The notes: generated by a model not told the origin, from the sequence alone. Shown: positions 10,082-24,497, numbered from the stretch's first letter. The stretch is DNA of 64,000 nucleotides from Trifolium pratense (GCF_020283565.1 NC_060061.1:46227362-46291361); one strand, 5' to 3'. Numbers and translations are program-made.

Positions 10082-10840
10082 TCAAATTGCAGAGCCGGCC
10101 CAACATATTATGTGGCCTAAAGCGAATATTAAAATGAGGCCTTTAGTTTTTTTTTTTTTAAAATAATAATTTTACAAAGGCACAGATTATCTATAATTAT
10201 TTAAATAATAATAATAATAACAATAATAATAATAATAATATAACTAAATTATGAACTAAAAAAAAGCCATTGCACTTTATTTTATGTCTATTTTATTGCA
10301 TAAGTTTAACTCTAATTTAATGTTTGTTTTTTAGTTCAAAATATCTATTGATTTTTTTAATTTAAGATTCAATATTCATATTGTATAATATTAAATTTAA
10401 GTTAAAAAAACAACTTTATTTTTAAGAGCACGTTTTTTTTTTAAAAAAATTACATCAGGCCACAATTAGTTCAAAATTAAACAAACTATACTAATAGAGT
10501 ATAATAGTAAAGCATTATTTTTCATAATAAAGAAAAGTTATGGGCCTTTTCTGTCAAATAAAAAAGGTGATGGCCTTCCAAAACAGTTAGAAAGGAGAAA
10601 ATAAAAAAAAATTCAACAAAAAATGCTGCTTGCATGATTTGAGCATGAGACCTCCTTTCAAAACTGCAAACGCGCGCCAACCGAGCTACATTTCTTCTAT
10701 GATATTTTCGGACATGAGGCCTATATATAATAAAACAAAAATTATTTGGAGGCCTAATAGACTTTAAAAAATTCGGTTTTTTGAGAGGCCTAAAGCCCTA
10801 ACTTGGGCTGCTTGTAGCTTGGGCCGGCCCTGTCAAATTG
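10082..10840. mobile_element. Non-autonomous hAT element with exact 8-bp target duplication
   Basis: The element is 10090-10832 (743 bp). It begins CAGAGCCGGCCC and ends GGGCCGGCCCTG, typical hAT termini. It is flanked by the exact 8-bp duplication TCAAATTG (10082-10089 and 10833-10840). It carries no transposase. It has an (AAT)n tract (about 10205-10240) and a tRNA-like module on the minus strand near 10630-10700. Confidence 0.88.
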
Positions 10841-11149
10841 CCCCCGTGACGTGACAACTTAATATTGTACAAATCACCATGCTACGTCATCCTTTATTAG
10901 CCACATCATCACACTTAACGGAAAAACTAACAGAGTGGGCAATTTGATTGACGTTTTATAATTTCAAGTGGATATTTGCCTATTTCCAAATTTCGGGAGG
11001 TATTTGACGAATTTTAAAATTTCAGGGGGTATTTGACAATTTACTCCATCTTTCTTGGAACCAAACCAAGCTTGTTTAAGAACAATAACAAGACAAGACA
11101 TAAGTGAAAAAAAAAAACCGAAGGTAATAATGTGTAACAGTTAATAATG

Positions 11150-11288
11150 AGTGATCTCATAAGTATAGCTCAAATGATAGCTATCAGACACATTATTTGA
11201 GTGTCCGAGATTCCAATTTCGTATTCTGCATTTCTCTACATTTAAATGTGTGAGAGTCTAATTACTAGACTACTTATAAAAAAAACAA
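11150..11288 (+). mobile_element. tRNA-derived SINE remnant
   Basis: A degenerate box A (TATAGCTCAAATGATAGC) and box B (CGAGATTCCAATTTC) are followed by the 'gtctaattactagactacttataaaaaaa' tail shared with the copies at 2.3, 23.5 and 39.6 kb. Confidence 0.5.
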
Positions 11289-11492
11289 TGAGTGAATGAG
11301 CATGTTAGAGTACATGAGAAGGTGAAACATTTATGGCATGAATGGTGAATCCATTGGTAACATGATTATGCACGATAATTCCAAAAAAAAAAAAAAAACT
11401 GTTTATGCACGATGTCATTTTTTTTTCCTTAAAAAAAAACCCCTTATTAACAAATCTATCCAAAATATTGTAAAGAAAAAATAAAATAAATT

Positions 11493-11757
11493 TACTACCT
11501 TTGTCCTTAATTATAAGATTTTGTTTGACCAAAATGTACTATTCATTTATCTTATTTTGACCGTATTTTTTTAATAATATATAAAGGTAAATATTAGCAT
11601 ATAAAATCTTGCTCAATTTGTTTTGATGAGTATTTTCAAAATATTAAATTTTTATAATTTTTACTAATAGATAATTAAAAATATTAGTGATCAAAATTAT
11701 GCATTGGCGTATCTACAGTGGTCAAACATAGTCTTATAATTAGGGATGAAGATACTA
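11493..11757. mobile_element. Stowaway-like MITE
   Basis: The TIRs are TACTACCTTTGTCC..TTATAAGATT..GTTTGACCA at the left and the inverse (TGGTCAAACATAGTCTTATAATTAGGGATGAAGATACTA) at the right. The family is the 'CTCCxTCxGTCC...' type with TA targets. The core (GAGTATTTTCAAAATAT) recurs at 24.66 kb. A more decayed relative lacking clear TIRs may lie at 11.8-11.98 kb. Confidence 0.7.
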
Positions 11758-11995
11758 TTAAAAATAAAATTACTTCTCCATTCAATCAAAAGTAATTCAG
11801 TTTAACTATAAGCACTAGTCACATAACCATATTTTTTTAATAATAAATAATTACAAATATTAGCAGAGTATACAAGATGTTATTAGATTTATTTCGAGGA
11901 ATATTTTTAAGATATCAATTTTTTATAATTTTTATTATTATACAATGAAAAATATTAATGACCAAAGTATATATTTTTTATTTTCATCATCGGTA

Positions 11996-12160
11996 TCTGG
12001 TCTACTAGACCGTCTAATCTAGTTCGGATGTCAGTTCCGATATTAAATAGTTTTAGTCCCCTCCCAATCGTAATTACGGAAGATCGAACCGTGATTCTTC
12101 CTACTAAGTTTAGTGCCAATCAAATTATTGACCAACTAACAATCGATAATAACCAAAATA
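11996..12160 (-). mobile_element. tRNA-derived SINE (family B), minus orientation
   Basis: Reverse-complemented, it reads a box B GGTTCGATCTTCCG and the conserved tail 'gaac.agattagacggtctagtagaccagatacc'. It is closely related to the copy at 61.72-61.89 kb. Confidence 0.6.
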
Positions 12161-12174
12161 CACTTGTATTAAAA

Positions 12175-12650
12175 CAATCAATTGGAATATGAACTTTTCT
12201 CTCCCGACCCCCTTCATTTCTTTTTTACCCCTGCATTTCCATTTTTGTCCTTGGGGTATTGCCGTTTATACGAATCGAAGCAAATAATGAAGGTTTTAAG
12301 TTTTTGCTGACATATTAGACCATTTTGGTTCGTACGAACCGAACGTTAATGTTTTCGGTAAACACCAACCGAACGTCATCTTGTACGGTACCTGTGAACC
12401 GAAATGTCCTAGATTTCGGTAAGTTATTATCGAAATTTTCATTGGCTCACTAAAATTATGCCATTTCGGCAGAAGTTTATCGAAATCTTTGTTTCGGTAC
12501 CTGCAAACCGAAATCATTGGTTGCGGTTCGTAAAAACCGAAATTTTTTGACAAAATTTTTTCAAACCATAAGGAATAAAATGAGATTTTTGAGAGGTATA
12601 AAAGAAATGTGGTCGGGAGAGAAATTTTTTTGGAATATTGGATCAATCAG
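12175..12650. mobile_element. Foldback/MITE element with GGTCGGGAGAGAAA inverted ends
   Basis: The left end CTTTTCTCTCCCGACC and right end GGTCGGGAGAGAAATTTT are inverse, each followed inward by 'ttcatttctttttta' or its inverse. The interior is dense in copies of TTTCGGT/ACCGAAA in both orientations, including the perfect 14-bp palindrome GGTTCGTACGAACC near 12330. The open frame across it is not a gene. Confidence 0.6.
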
Positions 12651-12862
12651 TGTAGGATAAAGGAGAGAGTATTAATTTTTTTTTCCTTAAATTCTTTTTT
12701 TAAAGTTGGACTTGGGTTCAATCTGGTCTGCGTGCAGCCTACGCATGCGTGTGCACTTTGTTCTCATCCATCAATAATCCATAATAATCCGAATAGAATA
12801 AGATGCTTTATATCTTTTCACCCAAACATAATTTTTAATATCTTTGGCCTTAAAAATAAGAT

Positions 12863-13036
12863 TTAATTATATACACCGACGGTGTAAAATAATTTTACAC
12901 TTTCAACCAATATTAATCATATTTTCCGCCATATCATCTCACTTTACTCCAGTTTATTGATATGACATGCAAAATAGTGATTGTTTATTGAACGATTGTG
13001 TAAAATTGGTTTACACCTTCATTACATATCAATTAA
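12863..13036. mobile_element. Short MITE (174 bp)
   Basis: The left end TTAATTATATACACCGACGG and right end (inverse) TTAATTGATATGTAATGAAGG are both followed by GTGTAAA..AATTTTACAC. The repeat pair is imperfect; target duplication is unclear in the AT-rich flanks. Confidence 0.6.
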
Positions 13037-13272
13037 ACTCTAATTTTTTTTTCTGAGTTCGATCCTAAATTCATTGTAAAACAATTTTTTTTTTTTTTTT
13101 TACGGAAAGCCTTAAAAATATATCACACCTCCATGATCAAAAAAATATATATCACATTGATTCAAAAAAAATATATATATATCACACCTTCGTTTTTTAT
13201 AAGCATATATCACACCTTCGTTAATCACTTTCCACGTGTACTCAAAACCTAATCTCAGCCGTTCAAAAAACT

Positions 13273-13317
13273 GGTGGCCCATACACTTACACCGCCTCAA
13301 CCTCACGCACTATATAA
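13273..13317 (+). promoter_or_regulatory. Core promoter of the eIF1 gene: TATA box and GGCCCA (site II-like) motif
   Basis: TATATAA at 13311-13317 lies just before a pyrimidine-rich leader. TGGCCCATA about 35 bp upstream matches the GGCCCA/TGGGCC motif common in promoters of plant translation genes. An intact leader intron follows. Confidence 0.55.
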
Positions 13318-13334
13318 TCCCCCTAACCCCTACC

Positions 13335-14238
13335 ATTGCAATTCATAATTTCATATTCAAATTTTCGAACTCTCTCGAAGCACTTTTCTCTCACAGGTTC
13401 GCTTTCTTTTCCTTCTCTTCTTTACTTTTCTTTCCTTTCTTTTTTCCTTTTTTTTTTTCCCTCTTTTTCTTTCTATTATTGTGATTTTTTTCTCTTTATA
13501 GTATCTTAGAAATTAGGCTTATGATGAAATCGCTTTGAATTTTTATTCATTCATCGATCATGTATTACTCTGTTTATGTTGAAGTCATCATGAAATTTTG
13601 TGTTGTTGGTTTAATTATACGTTAGGAACTTTTTTATTGTTTTATTTGGAATTAATTTTTTAGGGTTTGTTAGAATTTTATAGATTTGTTGAAACTAGTC
13701 AAAATTACTTCCAATTTTTATTTCGAGATTATATGTTACTCTGTTCATGTTGAAATCATGATGAAACTTTTTGTTCTTGTTTTAATTGTGATCTGAGCTT
13801 TTCAATAACTTGATTGGAATTTAAATTTTTAGGGTTTGCCACTCTGTTCATGATGAAATTATCATGCAATTTGTTGTCTTTGTTTTAATTATGTTAATTA
13901 GGATCGTTTCAATGATTTGATTTGGAAATTTAAGTCTTTATTTTTTCTTATTATGTTCTATGAAATTTTGGGATTTCGGTTTTAATTTGGTAATATTTTA
14001 CAGTTCATGTTTTGTAGGTTGTGAACTTGCTTAGGTATCTTTATAGGAAAAAGAGTGATTTTGAACTTTATAGGAATAATACTGATTTTGTGTTTAAGCT
14101 TTGATGCATGATTCAATACACATATGGAGAAAAATCTTTTGCTGGATTGTTTATTTCTTTGATCTAAATATGGTGATTGTTTTCTTTGCAGTTAACTTTC
14201 TTCTTTCGGCGTTCTAAAGTTTACAAAAAGCAAAGTAC
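13335..14238 (+). other. 5' untranslated leader and 795-bp leader intron of eIF1
   Basis: The leader exon runs from about 13335 to 13396. The intron is 13397-14191 with donor CACAG|GTTCGC and acceptor TTTGCAG, T-rich throughout. A 47-nt second leader piece precedes the ATG at 14239. The intron carries a loosely repeated block (ATGTTGAAATCATGATGAAA...TTGTTTTAATT) about three times between 13.56 and 13.9 kb. Long 5'-leader introns are common in plant SUI1 genes. Confidence 0.6.
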
Positions 14239-14577
14239 ATGGTTGAGTTGGAAATTCAGATCCCAACGACATTTGATCCATTCGCTGAGGCCAAAGATTC
14301 GGATTCAACTGGAACAGCAGGGTATGTTCATATACGCATTCAACAAAGGAATGGAAAAAAGAGCTTAACAACTGTTCAAGGGCTGAAGAAAGAGTTCAGC
14401 TACGAGAAAGTTCTGAAAGATCTTAAGAAAGAGTTCTGTTGCAACGGTAATGTTGTGCAGGATAAAGAACTTGGCAAAATTATCCAACTTCAAGGTGATC
14501 AACGCAAGAAGGTTTCTCAGTTTTTGGTTAAGGCTGGTCTTGTGATGAAGGATCAGATTAAGATTCATGGTTTTTGA
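14239..14577 (+). CDS. SUI1: Translation initiation factor eIF1 (SUI1 family)
   Basis: This is a complete 112-residue single coding exon, the usual length for plant eIF1 (about 113). It carries the family signature nearly unchanged: YVHIRIQQRNGKKSLTTVQG, LKKEFCCNG, VIQDxELG-type turn (VVQDKELGKIIQLQGDQR) and the C-terminal IKIHGF. eIF1 binds the 40S subunit near the P site in the cytosol and enforces start-codon fidelity during scanning. The N-terminus (MVELEIQIPTTFDPFA) is a normal variant. A polyadenylation-like AATAAA occurs at 14683-14688. It is single-copy in the window and unrelated to its neighbours. Confidence 0.95.
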   Translation: MVELEIQIPTTFDPFAEAKDSDSTGTAGYVHIRIQQRNGKKSLTTVQGLKKEFSYEKVLKDLKKEFCCNGNVVQDKELGKIIQLQGDQRKKVSQFLVKAGLVMKDQIKIHGF

Positions 14578-14682
14578 AGGATTTGGTTTCTTATAGCTTA
14601 TGGTGTTTGAAGCTGCTGTTAGGTTTATCTGCTGAGATTGGAGTGTCTTTTCTTTTGCTTTTAGTTTGATTTGTGTTATTGA

Positions 14683-14688
14683 AATAAA
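14683..14688 (+). terminator. Polyadenylation signal of eIF1
   Basis: AATAAA lies about 105 bp after the stop, in a T-rich 3' region. Confidence 0.5.
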
Positions 14689-15120
14689 AGTCTGTTTGGT
14701 TTTTCTTTTTCTTTTATGTTTTTATGATTTTAGTCCATAATGGATGTTGTGGTTGAACTTGAATGTATGCAAGGCACTTCAAATATAATAATACTTGATC
14801 ATTTGGTTTTAAGAGTTAATCTTTTGTTATTTTCATCTTTTATTCTGAGCTGATTACTTAATCTAGGATCCTACTGCTGAATTATTAAATGTGCAATAAT
14901 TCTTTATATCATGCTGAATATCAGTATAAAAGTTATGACTGAAAATTGATCAAGATAAGTTAGCGGTACTGATTTTTCCTGAATTTAGCTTGCTGATTCA
15001 CTTCATTTCTGCTTGGATTCATAACTTTAAAGTTGAATAAATAGAGTGTCTGGGATTGAAACTCCGGCTTGTCAATAATATTTGCCACTACGCATGCAAA
15101 CTATTTTTATTTAAGAAGTC

Positions 15121-15566
15121 CATGCCACGGGACTGAGGCTAGACCGGCAAGCATAGATCGAATAGACGATGCCTGGGACTGAGGCTAGACCGGCAAGCAT
15201 AGATCGAATAGACGATGCCTGGGACTGAGGCTAGACCGGCAAGCATAGATCGAATAGACGATGCCTTGGACCGATGGGAAGAAGATATATAGAAAAGTCT
15301 TCCATGATGCTATGGTTTTCCTTTGAGGAGGCAAAGAGACTAGGGGCAAGAAGAAATAACGAAAGAAAGTGAAGTAAGCATCTAACTCTCGTACTCAGGA
15401 AAGTCAGTAAAGGATAAGGGATTAGTGGGCGGATGGTGTAGTTCCCCCTTTTCGTTGTTCTCGGTACTAGGGCCGATCCCATCCAGTGAATCATTGCTTT
15501 CGACTTAGAAGTCGTATCAGCTTTCCCGAGCAGATAAGCCGGTTGTAGCTAGAGCAATTGAAGGTA
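15121..15566. other. GC-richer, organelle-like insert (candidate NUMT)
   Basis: About 450 bp is visibly richer in G+C than all DNA around it and free of A/T homopolymers. The phrasing (for example GACTTAGAAGTCGTATCAGC, TTTCCCGAGCAGATAAGCCG, GGATAAGGGATTAGTGGGCG) looks like plant mitochondrial intergenic DNA. No known mitochondrial gene was recognised. It includes the 46-bp triplication at 15129-15266. Confidence 0.5.
15129..15266. repeat. 46-bp tandem repeat, three copies
   Basis: The unit begins GGGACTGAGGCTAGACCGGC and ends GACGATGCCT. Copies start at 15129, 15175 and 15221. They are identical apart from the last base or two, so the amplification is recent. A diverged continuation (TGGACCGATGGGAAG) follows. 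Confidence 0.95.
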
Positions 15567-15925
15567 ATTTCAGCGATGTTTGTATTGAACATTTTTTTTT
15601 GAACAAGCATTTGTATTGAACATTATTCTTCTCATTTACAGAAAGTTGAACATACAAATGGAACTGCATATTGGTTTTGAATCATATTCACCTTCTCCAA
15701 CCTTGGAGCAAAATAATTACCATTCAAGCATATATCACATAGCAACGCCTTTCACGAAGATAACAAACATGTCATTGAATCATGTGACTCATATTCAAGA
15801 AACATCTAGACATGTTATCATTTATCAAATAAATTTTAATAAAGTAACAAGAAGATTTGAAGCAAGATAGGTGTGTTGCTTGTAGGCGTGTGGGAAAACA
15901 AAGACAATTTTTTAAAAAATTGTAA

Positions 15926-16674
15926 TTTAAAATAGGGTAAATAGGGTTTTACCCCCTGCAAAATAGGTCAGTTTTGCGTTACCCCCCTGCAAAAATTTTT
16001 TTCGTGATTACCCCTCTGTAAAATGAAGATTCGATCATTTACCCCCCTCAGTCGATAACATGGATGCTGACTGGACAAAAATGATGACGTGGCACGTACA
16101 AGTGGAATTAATTTATTTTATATTTATTTTTTTATTGTCAATTCATTAATGAATGTATAATTATTATTTTTTTAATTAAAAAAAACTGAAAAAAAAGAAG
16201 AAAAAAACGATAGTAATTGGGGTTGAAGGTTCATCTTTTTCAATAGTTGTGATTATAGAAGATAAATAATTTAGGGTTGTTAATAAGATGTGAAATTTGA
16301 GAGAAATTTGGGTAAGAAGATTTTGTTGATTGTGTGGGATTTGATTTGTGATTACACCGAGAAGAAGAACAAGAATGTTTATAAATAAATTCCATTAACA
16401 ATTTTTTTAATTTCTTTTTCTTTTTGAAAAATTAATAATTATATTAAGTTATTTATCTACGTGGCACAAAAACTTTAATAAAAAATGAATGAAAAGCCAC
16501 ACATGCATCCCACGTCATCAATTTTGTCCAGTCAACATCCATGTTGTCGACTGAGGGGGGTAAATGATGGAATCTTCATTTTACAGGGGGTAATCACAAA
16601 AAAAAATTTTGCAGGGGGTAACGCAAAACTGACCTATTTTGCAGGGGGTAAAACCCTATTTACCCTTTAAAATA
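15926..16674. mobile_element. Long-TIR Mutator-type MITE, copy 2, with exact 9-bp target duplication
   Basis: The element is 15935-16665 (731 bp). It begins GGGTAAATAGGGTTTTACCC and ends with the inverse. It is flanked by the exact 9-bp duplication TTTAAAATA (15926-15934 and 16666-16674). The end blocks (CCCCCTGCAAAATAGGTCAG, then TTTTGCGTTACCCCCCTGCA) match copy 1 at 2697-3776, so this is the same family. The centre differs: about 16.2-16.4 kb is not palindromic and contains 'ggttgaaggttcatctttttc' and a GAAGAAGAACAAGAA stretch. Confidence 0.85.
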
Positions 16675-17319
16675 TTTATTCTAAAATTATTATTCTCTGT
16701 CACCAATTCAGTTAGTAACGTACAGGTAAGTTTTTCTTCCGCTAAGAATATTGATTTATTGATTAACTCAATTGAGTTCTATTTTAAATATTATTTTTAT
16801 GTTTAAGTAGCAATAATCTTTTAAAAAAGATAGTCGCATTTTGTTAAAAGAATTAAGTTCATTGAGTATGATGCTTCAAATAGGTCCTATTACAAACACT
16901 ATATGTCTTAACTTTTGTTTCAACCTCAACTCTGCTACACCGTACGTTTTCATGCGATATTGTCTACTTTGAATCTTACGAGAATCCTTACGATTTTATA
17001 TTTCAAATGCACCTGACTTTTAAACTACTAATCTCTTTGCATCATACAATTAATAAACAAAAGATGAGGATTTCAAGTGCAAAAACATGTCTAACTTTAT
17101 TGAAGTATCGAATTTGCTATGTGACTTTATAATTGATGTCCAAGACAAATTTGAAGAGGACTCAAAAATAAAACGTCTATGGTGAAACAAAAAAATAACC
17201 AAGAGAGTTGATCACTAACAGTGATGTGGAAACACAATAACTCAAAAATAATTCCAAAATCAAAAACTTTACATGCCTATGAAAGATATGATATTTTAGA
17301 AGTACTTTTCAGAAGCATT
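16675..17319. other. AT-rich spacer and 3' flank of the CDPK
   Basis: No gene is supported here. It probably includes the 3' UTR of the minus-strand kinase. Confidence 0.4.
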
Positions 17320-21721
<4,402 letters not shown>

Positions 21722-22330
21722 TTTTCAGATTCTTAAATTTAACTAAGAAACACAAAAAAGATGAGTTTTTTTTATCAATGTTTGAGATTGACTTAATCAA
21801 AAACATGAACTTTTCATCATAAATCTACAAAAAAATGATTACCCAGATGAGGATTTTGAAGAAATATGTGCAGAGAATGTGAAAATAAAAAGAGAGAAAG
21901 ACAAAGTTTGATACTTTGATGAAGAAATGTAAAAGCAAATAATATTATTATATAGAAAGAGGTTTAAAAGAGTTATAATTATGGAAAAAAATTCAAAAAT
22001 TTAAAAGAATGTTGAAGATTGAAGTTTTGTTTCCTTATTTTTTAAGAAACTTTTTGGTAATATTCCAATATATCTTGAAAATATTAAATGTTTATTTTGA
22101 CATAAAATTTTTATTAAAATAAATGTTATTTAGGATTTTTAAAGTGACTTTAATGTTATTTTCGAAACGTTTTTTTTTTTCATTTGAAGAAGTTTTAGAT
22201 TTTTCCGATTCTCATTTTTTTAATTTAGAAAATATGTAATAAATAGATGAATTCTTTTAAAAGTGGTTATTAATTTTTTCAATTTTTTTATTTATATTGT
22301 TTAAAAAAACCAAAATACTAAAGGACTCTA
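21722..22330. promoter_or_regulatory. CDPK 5' leader and promoter region
   Basis: On the minus strand a TATATAATAATATT box lies at 21948-21954, about 225 bp before the start codon. Farther upstream is T-rich DNA without a recognised element. Confidence 0.4.
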
Positions 22331-22339
22331 AAAACCTAT

Positions 22340-23060
22340 TTTGCCACAAGCTCAGATGCTCTCATTTTCTTTGCTGGTGTTTGGTGGTCTTTGAGACACA
22401 TCAATCTGGTGTGTCTGAACAATGAGATTTGGTCCTTAAGTTAGCTTTCCTTTAACATTCGAGTTATGGTCAAAACTTTTAAAAGGTGTTTCTCCCCCAC
22501 TTCTAACGACGAGTTAGCTTATAGATATCAAGTGGAACAATAACAATTATTGTTGTGTCATTTTTAATGTGGACGGATTCTCTCAGTTCTCTCGTTTGAT
22601 CTAGATTTTACGGCATTATTAGAAACACATTCGGCCGCTTATAAAAAAAAACACATTCGGACACTATCTTGCAGGCTTTTTAGGCTTCATTTAGGCTCAT
22701 CTGACTTTTTGTTCGTTGAACTGTATGCTATTTAGAAGGGCCTCTTGCTGGCCAAAAACATGGATATTGATGAACTTATTTGCTACTTTGATTCTTTACA
22801 TTGTGTCAACCTCATCAAAGGTCCATAGTTAAGTATCATATTCATGATGTGTTGATCTAAGACAAAAAAGAGTTGTTCTCTCAAACCAATACAGTATTTC
22901 TTTTTATCACATACTTAGAGAGATGAATAAATGTGCAGATTTCTTCACCAATCTTGGAACCTCCTCAGATGTCAACCTCTATAACTCACTCTTCTCATCC
23001 AGAAGGTATTCATGATCCTCTATCATATTACCCAAATCTCTCACCACTAGACCAAACCTA
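22340..23060 (+). pseudogene. Decayed LINE: linker and RNase H domain
   Basis: With several stops and shifts, the plus strand reads the end of a plant L1-type ORF2: ELYAI..KGLLLAKNMDIDEL, then YFDSLHCVNLIKG, REMNKCADFFTNLGTSSDVNL, and a short tail. The E/D positions and the 'N..AD..A..G' ending are typical of the RNase H-like domain of these elements. A short repeated 'aaaacacattcgg' near 22640-22670 interrupts it. Confidence 0.65.
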
Positions 23061-23061
23061 A

Positions 23062-23480
23062 TGACTTATTTATAACAAAAATTATACTCCATCATATAAT
23101 TATAGCAAAAATTAATAACGAAAATTTTAGAAAGTTGAACACTCTTTTATTTATTTATAATTTTTTAAATCTATATAAAATACTATAATGCGCTTATTTA
23201 ATTATTTTACATTTTTTTTAATAATTAAGCACTTAACTTTGAGTCGGAAAAAACAAGAGAGAAGAAAACAAAAAAGAAGTTAATGTGGAACAGGTCAACA
23301 ATGAATCCGTGTATCTTATTTATGAATTTTAAGTTGAACGTCATTATTGGTTTCACAAGAAAAGGAACAAGAGAGACAGTGAAGAGAAGCTTCCTTCACA
23401 AAGGCAGGGACAGCTTTCTCATCATATCTATCATAAGGGACTCCATGTATTTTAAATTAAGGATGTGAGTCTTTCACGAG
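23062..23480. other. AT-rich spacer
   Basis: No gene is supported. The 61-codon frame here has no recognisable domain. Confidence 0.4.
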
Positions 23481-23483
23481 TTT

Positions 23484-23611
23484 AGTTCAATTAGTAAGAG
23501 ACATTGCATATTATATGTAAGAATCGAAGTTTGAACTCTGGACATTTTATTTATTCATTTCAAGAGTGAAATTTTTAGTAACTAGATTATCTGACAAAAA
23601 AAAATAATTAA
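23484..23611 (+). mobile_element. tRNA-derived SINE remnant
   Basis: Same family as 2.3 and 39.6 kb: AGTTCAATTAGTAAGAGACA (box A), AAGTTTGAACTCTGGAC (box B), 'tcatttcaagagtgaaattt', then an A-tail. Confidence 0.55.
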
Positions 23612-23982
23612 GGATTGGAGTTCGATTTTTTGTTTGGGTGTGCGTTAAATTTTTAGAGAGAGTTAATTTGCTGTTTATTTAAGTTCTACAAATTTGAAAG
23701 ATTAATCCATACAAATGCGTGCATGAGAATATTTGATTTACATAAAAAAATTAAAATGTGTTCTAAAAACATACATGTTTTTAAGAGTTTAATATAAAGA
23801 ATACAGAGATTATATATATAGAAAATACATAATATTTATTTTGAAAATTGTATATTTAATATTTTAAAATTTAAAACTTTTATTTTATTGATTTATGTTC
23901 CTTAACATTTAATTTTTTTAATAAGTATTTTTAACATGTAACCTTGAAACAAAAGTGAACATAACTAATAGTTCTATAATAA

Positions 23983-24188
23983 TAAAAATATGAGGAGTGC
24001 TAGCAACACACTCTTTAACAAACACACTCTAACACTCTCTCTTCTATTGGTTAAAATTTATATGGGTCCCATAAAAGTTATATGGGTCCACATTTTTTTA
24101 TGGGACCCATGTGAATTTCAACCAATAAAAGAGAGTGTGTTGGAGTGTGTTTGTTAAAGAGTGTGTTGCTAGCATTATTCTAAAAATA
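23983..24188. mobile_element. hAT-type MITE, copy 1, exact 8-bp target duplication
   Basis: The element is 23991-24180 (190 bp) with near-perfect inverse halves: AGTGCTAGCAACACACTCTT at the left, AAGAGTGTGTTGCTAGCATT at the right. Flanks TAAAAATA (23983-23990 and 24181-24188) are identical. The centre reads ATGGGTCCCATAAAAG. Another family member is at 45702-45875. Confidence 0.85.
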
Positions 24189-24497
24189 TTGTTATGACAC
24201 ACTTTTTAACACATATTTTAATACTTTTTTTTATTATTGGCTGAAAGTCATATATATCCCATATAAAAATGTGAGTCCCACCAATAATGAATTGGTCCAA
24301 GTGATAAGGGTCTTGATACGCTTAAGCATGTGATTAGGGATTCGATTTTCAATTAATGTGTATATGGAGAAAATTCAATTGAGAGGGGAGAATCCCCTTT
24401 GTTTGAAAAAAAACAAGTGAGTCCCATATAAATTTTGTGGGATCATATAAACTTTATCATTAAAAAAAAGTGTTAAAATATGTATTAAAGAATGTGT
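24189..24497. mobile_element. Older MITE related to the preceding one, split by a SINE
   Basis: The left part 'gacacactttttaacacatattttaatac' and right part 'gtgttaaaatatgtattaaagaatgtgttgct' are inverse. The SINE at 24281-24416 splits it. Confidence 0.55.
24271..24426 (+). mobile_element. tRNA-derived SINE with 10-bp target duplication, nested in a MITE
   Basis: The insert 24281-24416 (136 bp) is flanked by exact GTGAGTCCCA copies (24271-24280 and 24417-24426). It has a box A-like GGTCCAAGTGATAAGGG, a box B-like GGGATTCGATTTTC and a 3' GTTTGAAAAAAAAC tail. Confidence 0.75.

Larger units (their letters stand above)
7743..11056. mobile_element. 3.3-kb Mutator-like element with 10-bp target duplication
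   Basis: The element is 7753-11046. It starts GAGTAAACTGTCAAATAT and ends with the inverse (ATTTGACAATTTACTC). It is flanked by an exact 10-bp duplication CATCTTTCTT (7743-7752 and 11047-11056). The TIRs contain repeated 'CAAATA(T/C)CCCCTGAAATT' blocks and extend for roughly 0.2-0.3 kb with divergence. No transposase is present. Inside are two related blocks of 'ttcaaattacatccaaa' repeats (8.23-8.40 and 9.27-9.33 kb), a candidate spliced coding remnant (9.79-10.07 kb) and a nested hAT element (10.09-10.83 kb). Confidence 0.8.

Noticed and set aside
12296..12646. 116-codon minus-strand open frame
   Set aside because: It lies entirely within a foldback element and its composition reflects TTTCGGT repeats.
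14177..14368. Alternative plus-frame ORF overlapping the eIF1 start
   Set aside because: It crosses the leader-intron acceptor and is in another frame from the conserved SUI1 protein.
15129..15266. Regularly spaced repeat that could be taken for a CRISPR array
   Set aside because: The copies abut with no unique spacers, and the genome is a plant. It is a simple tandem triplication.
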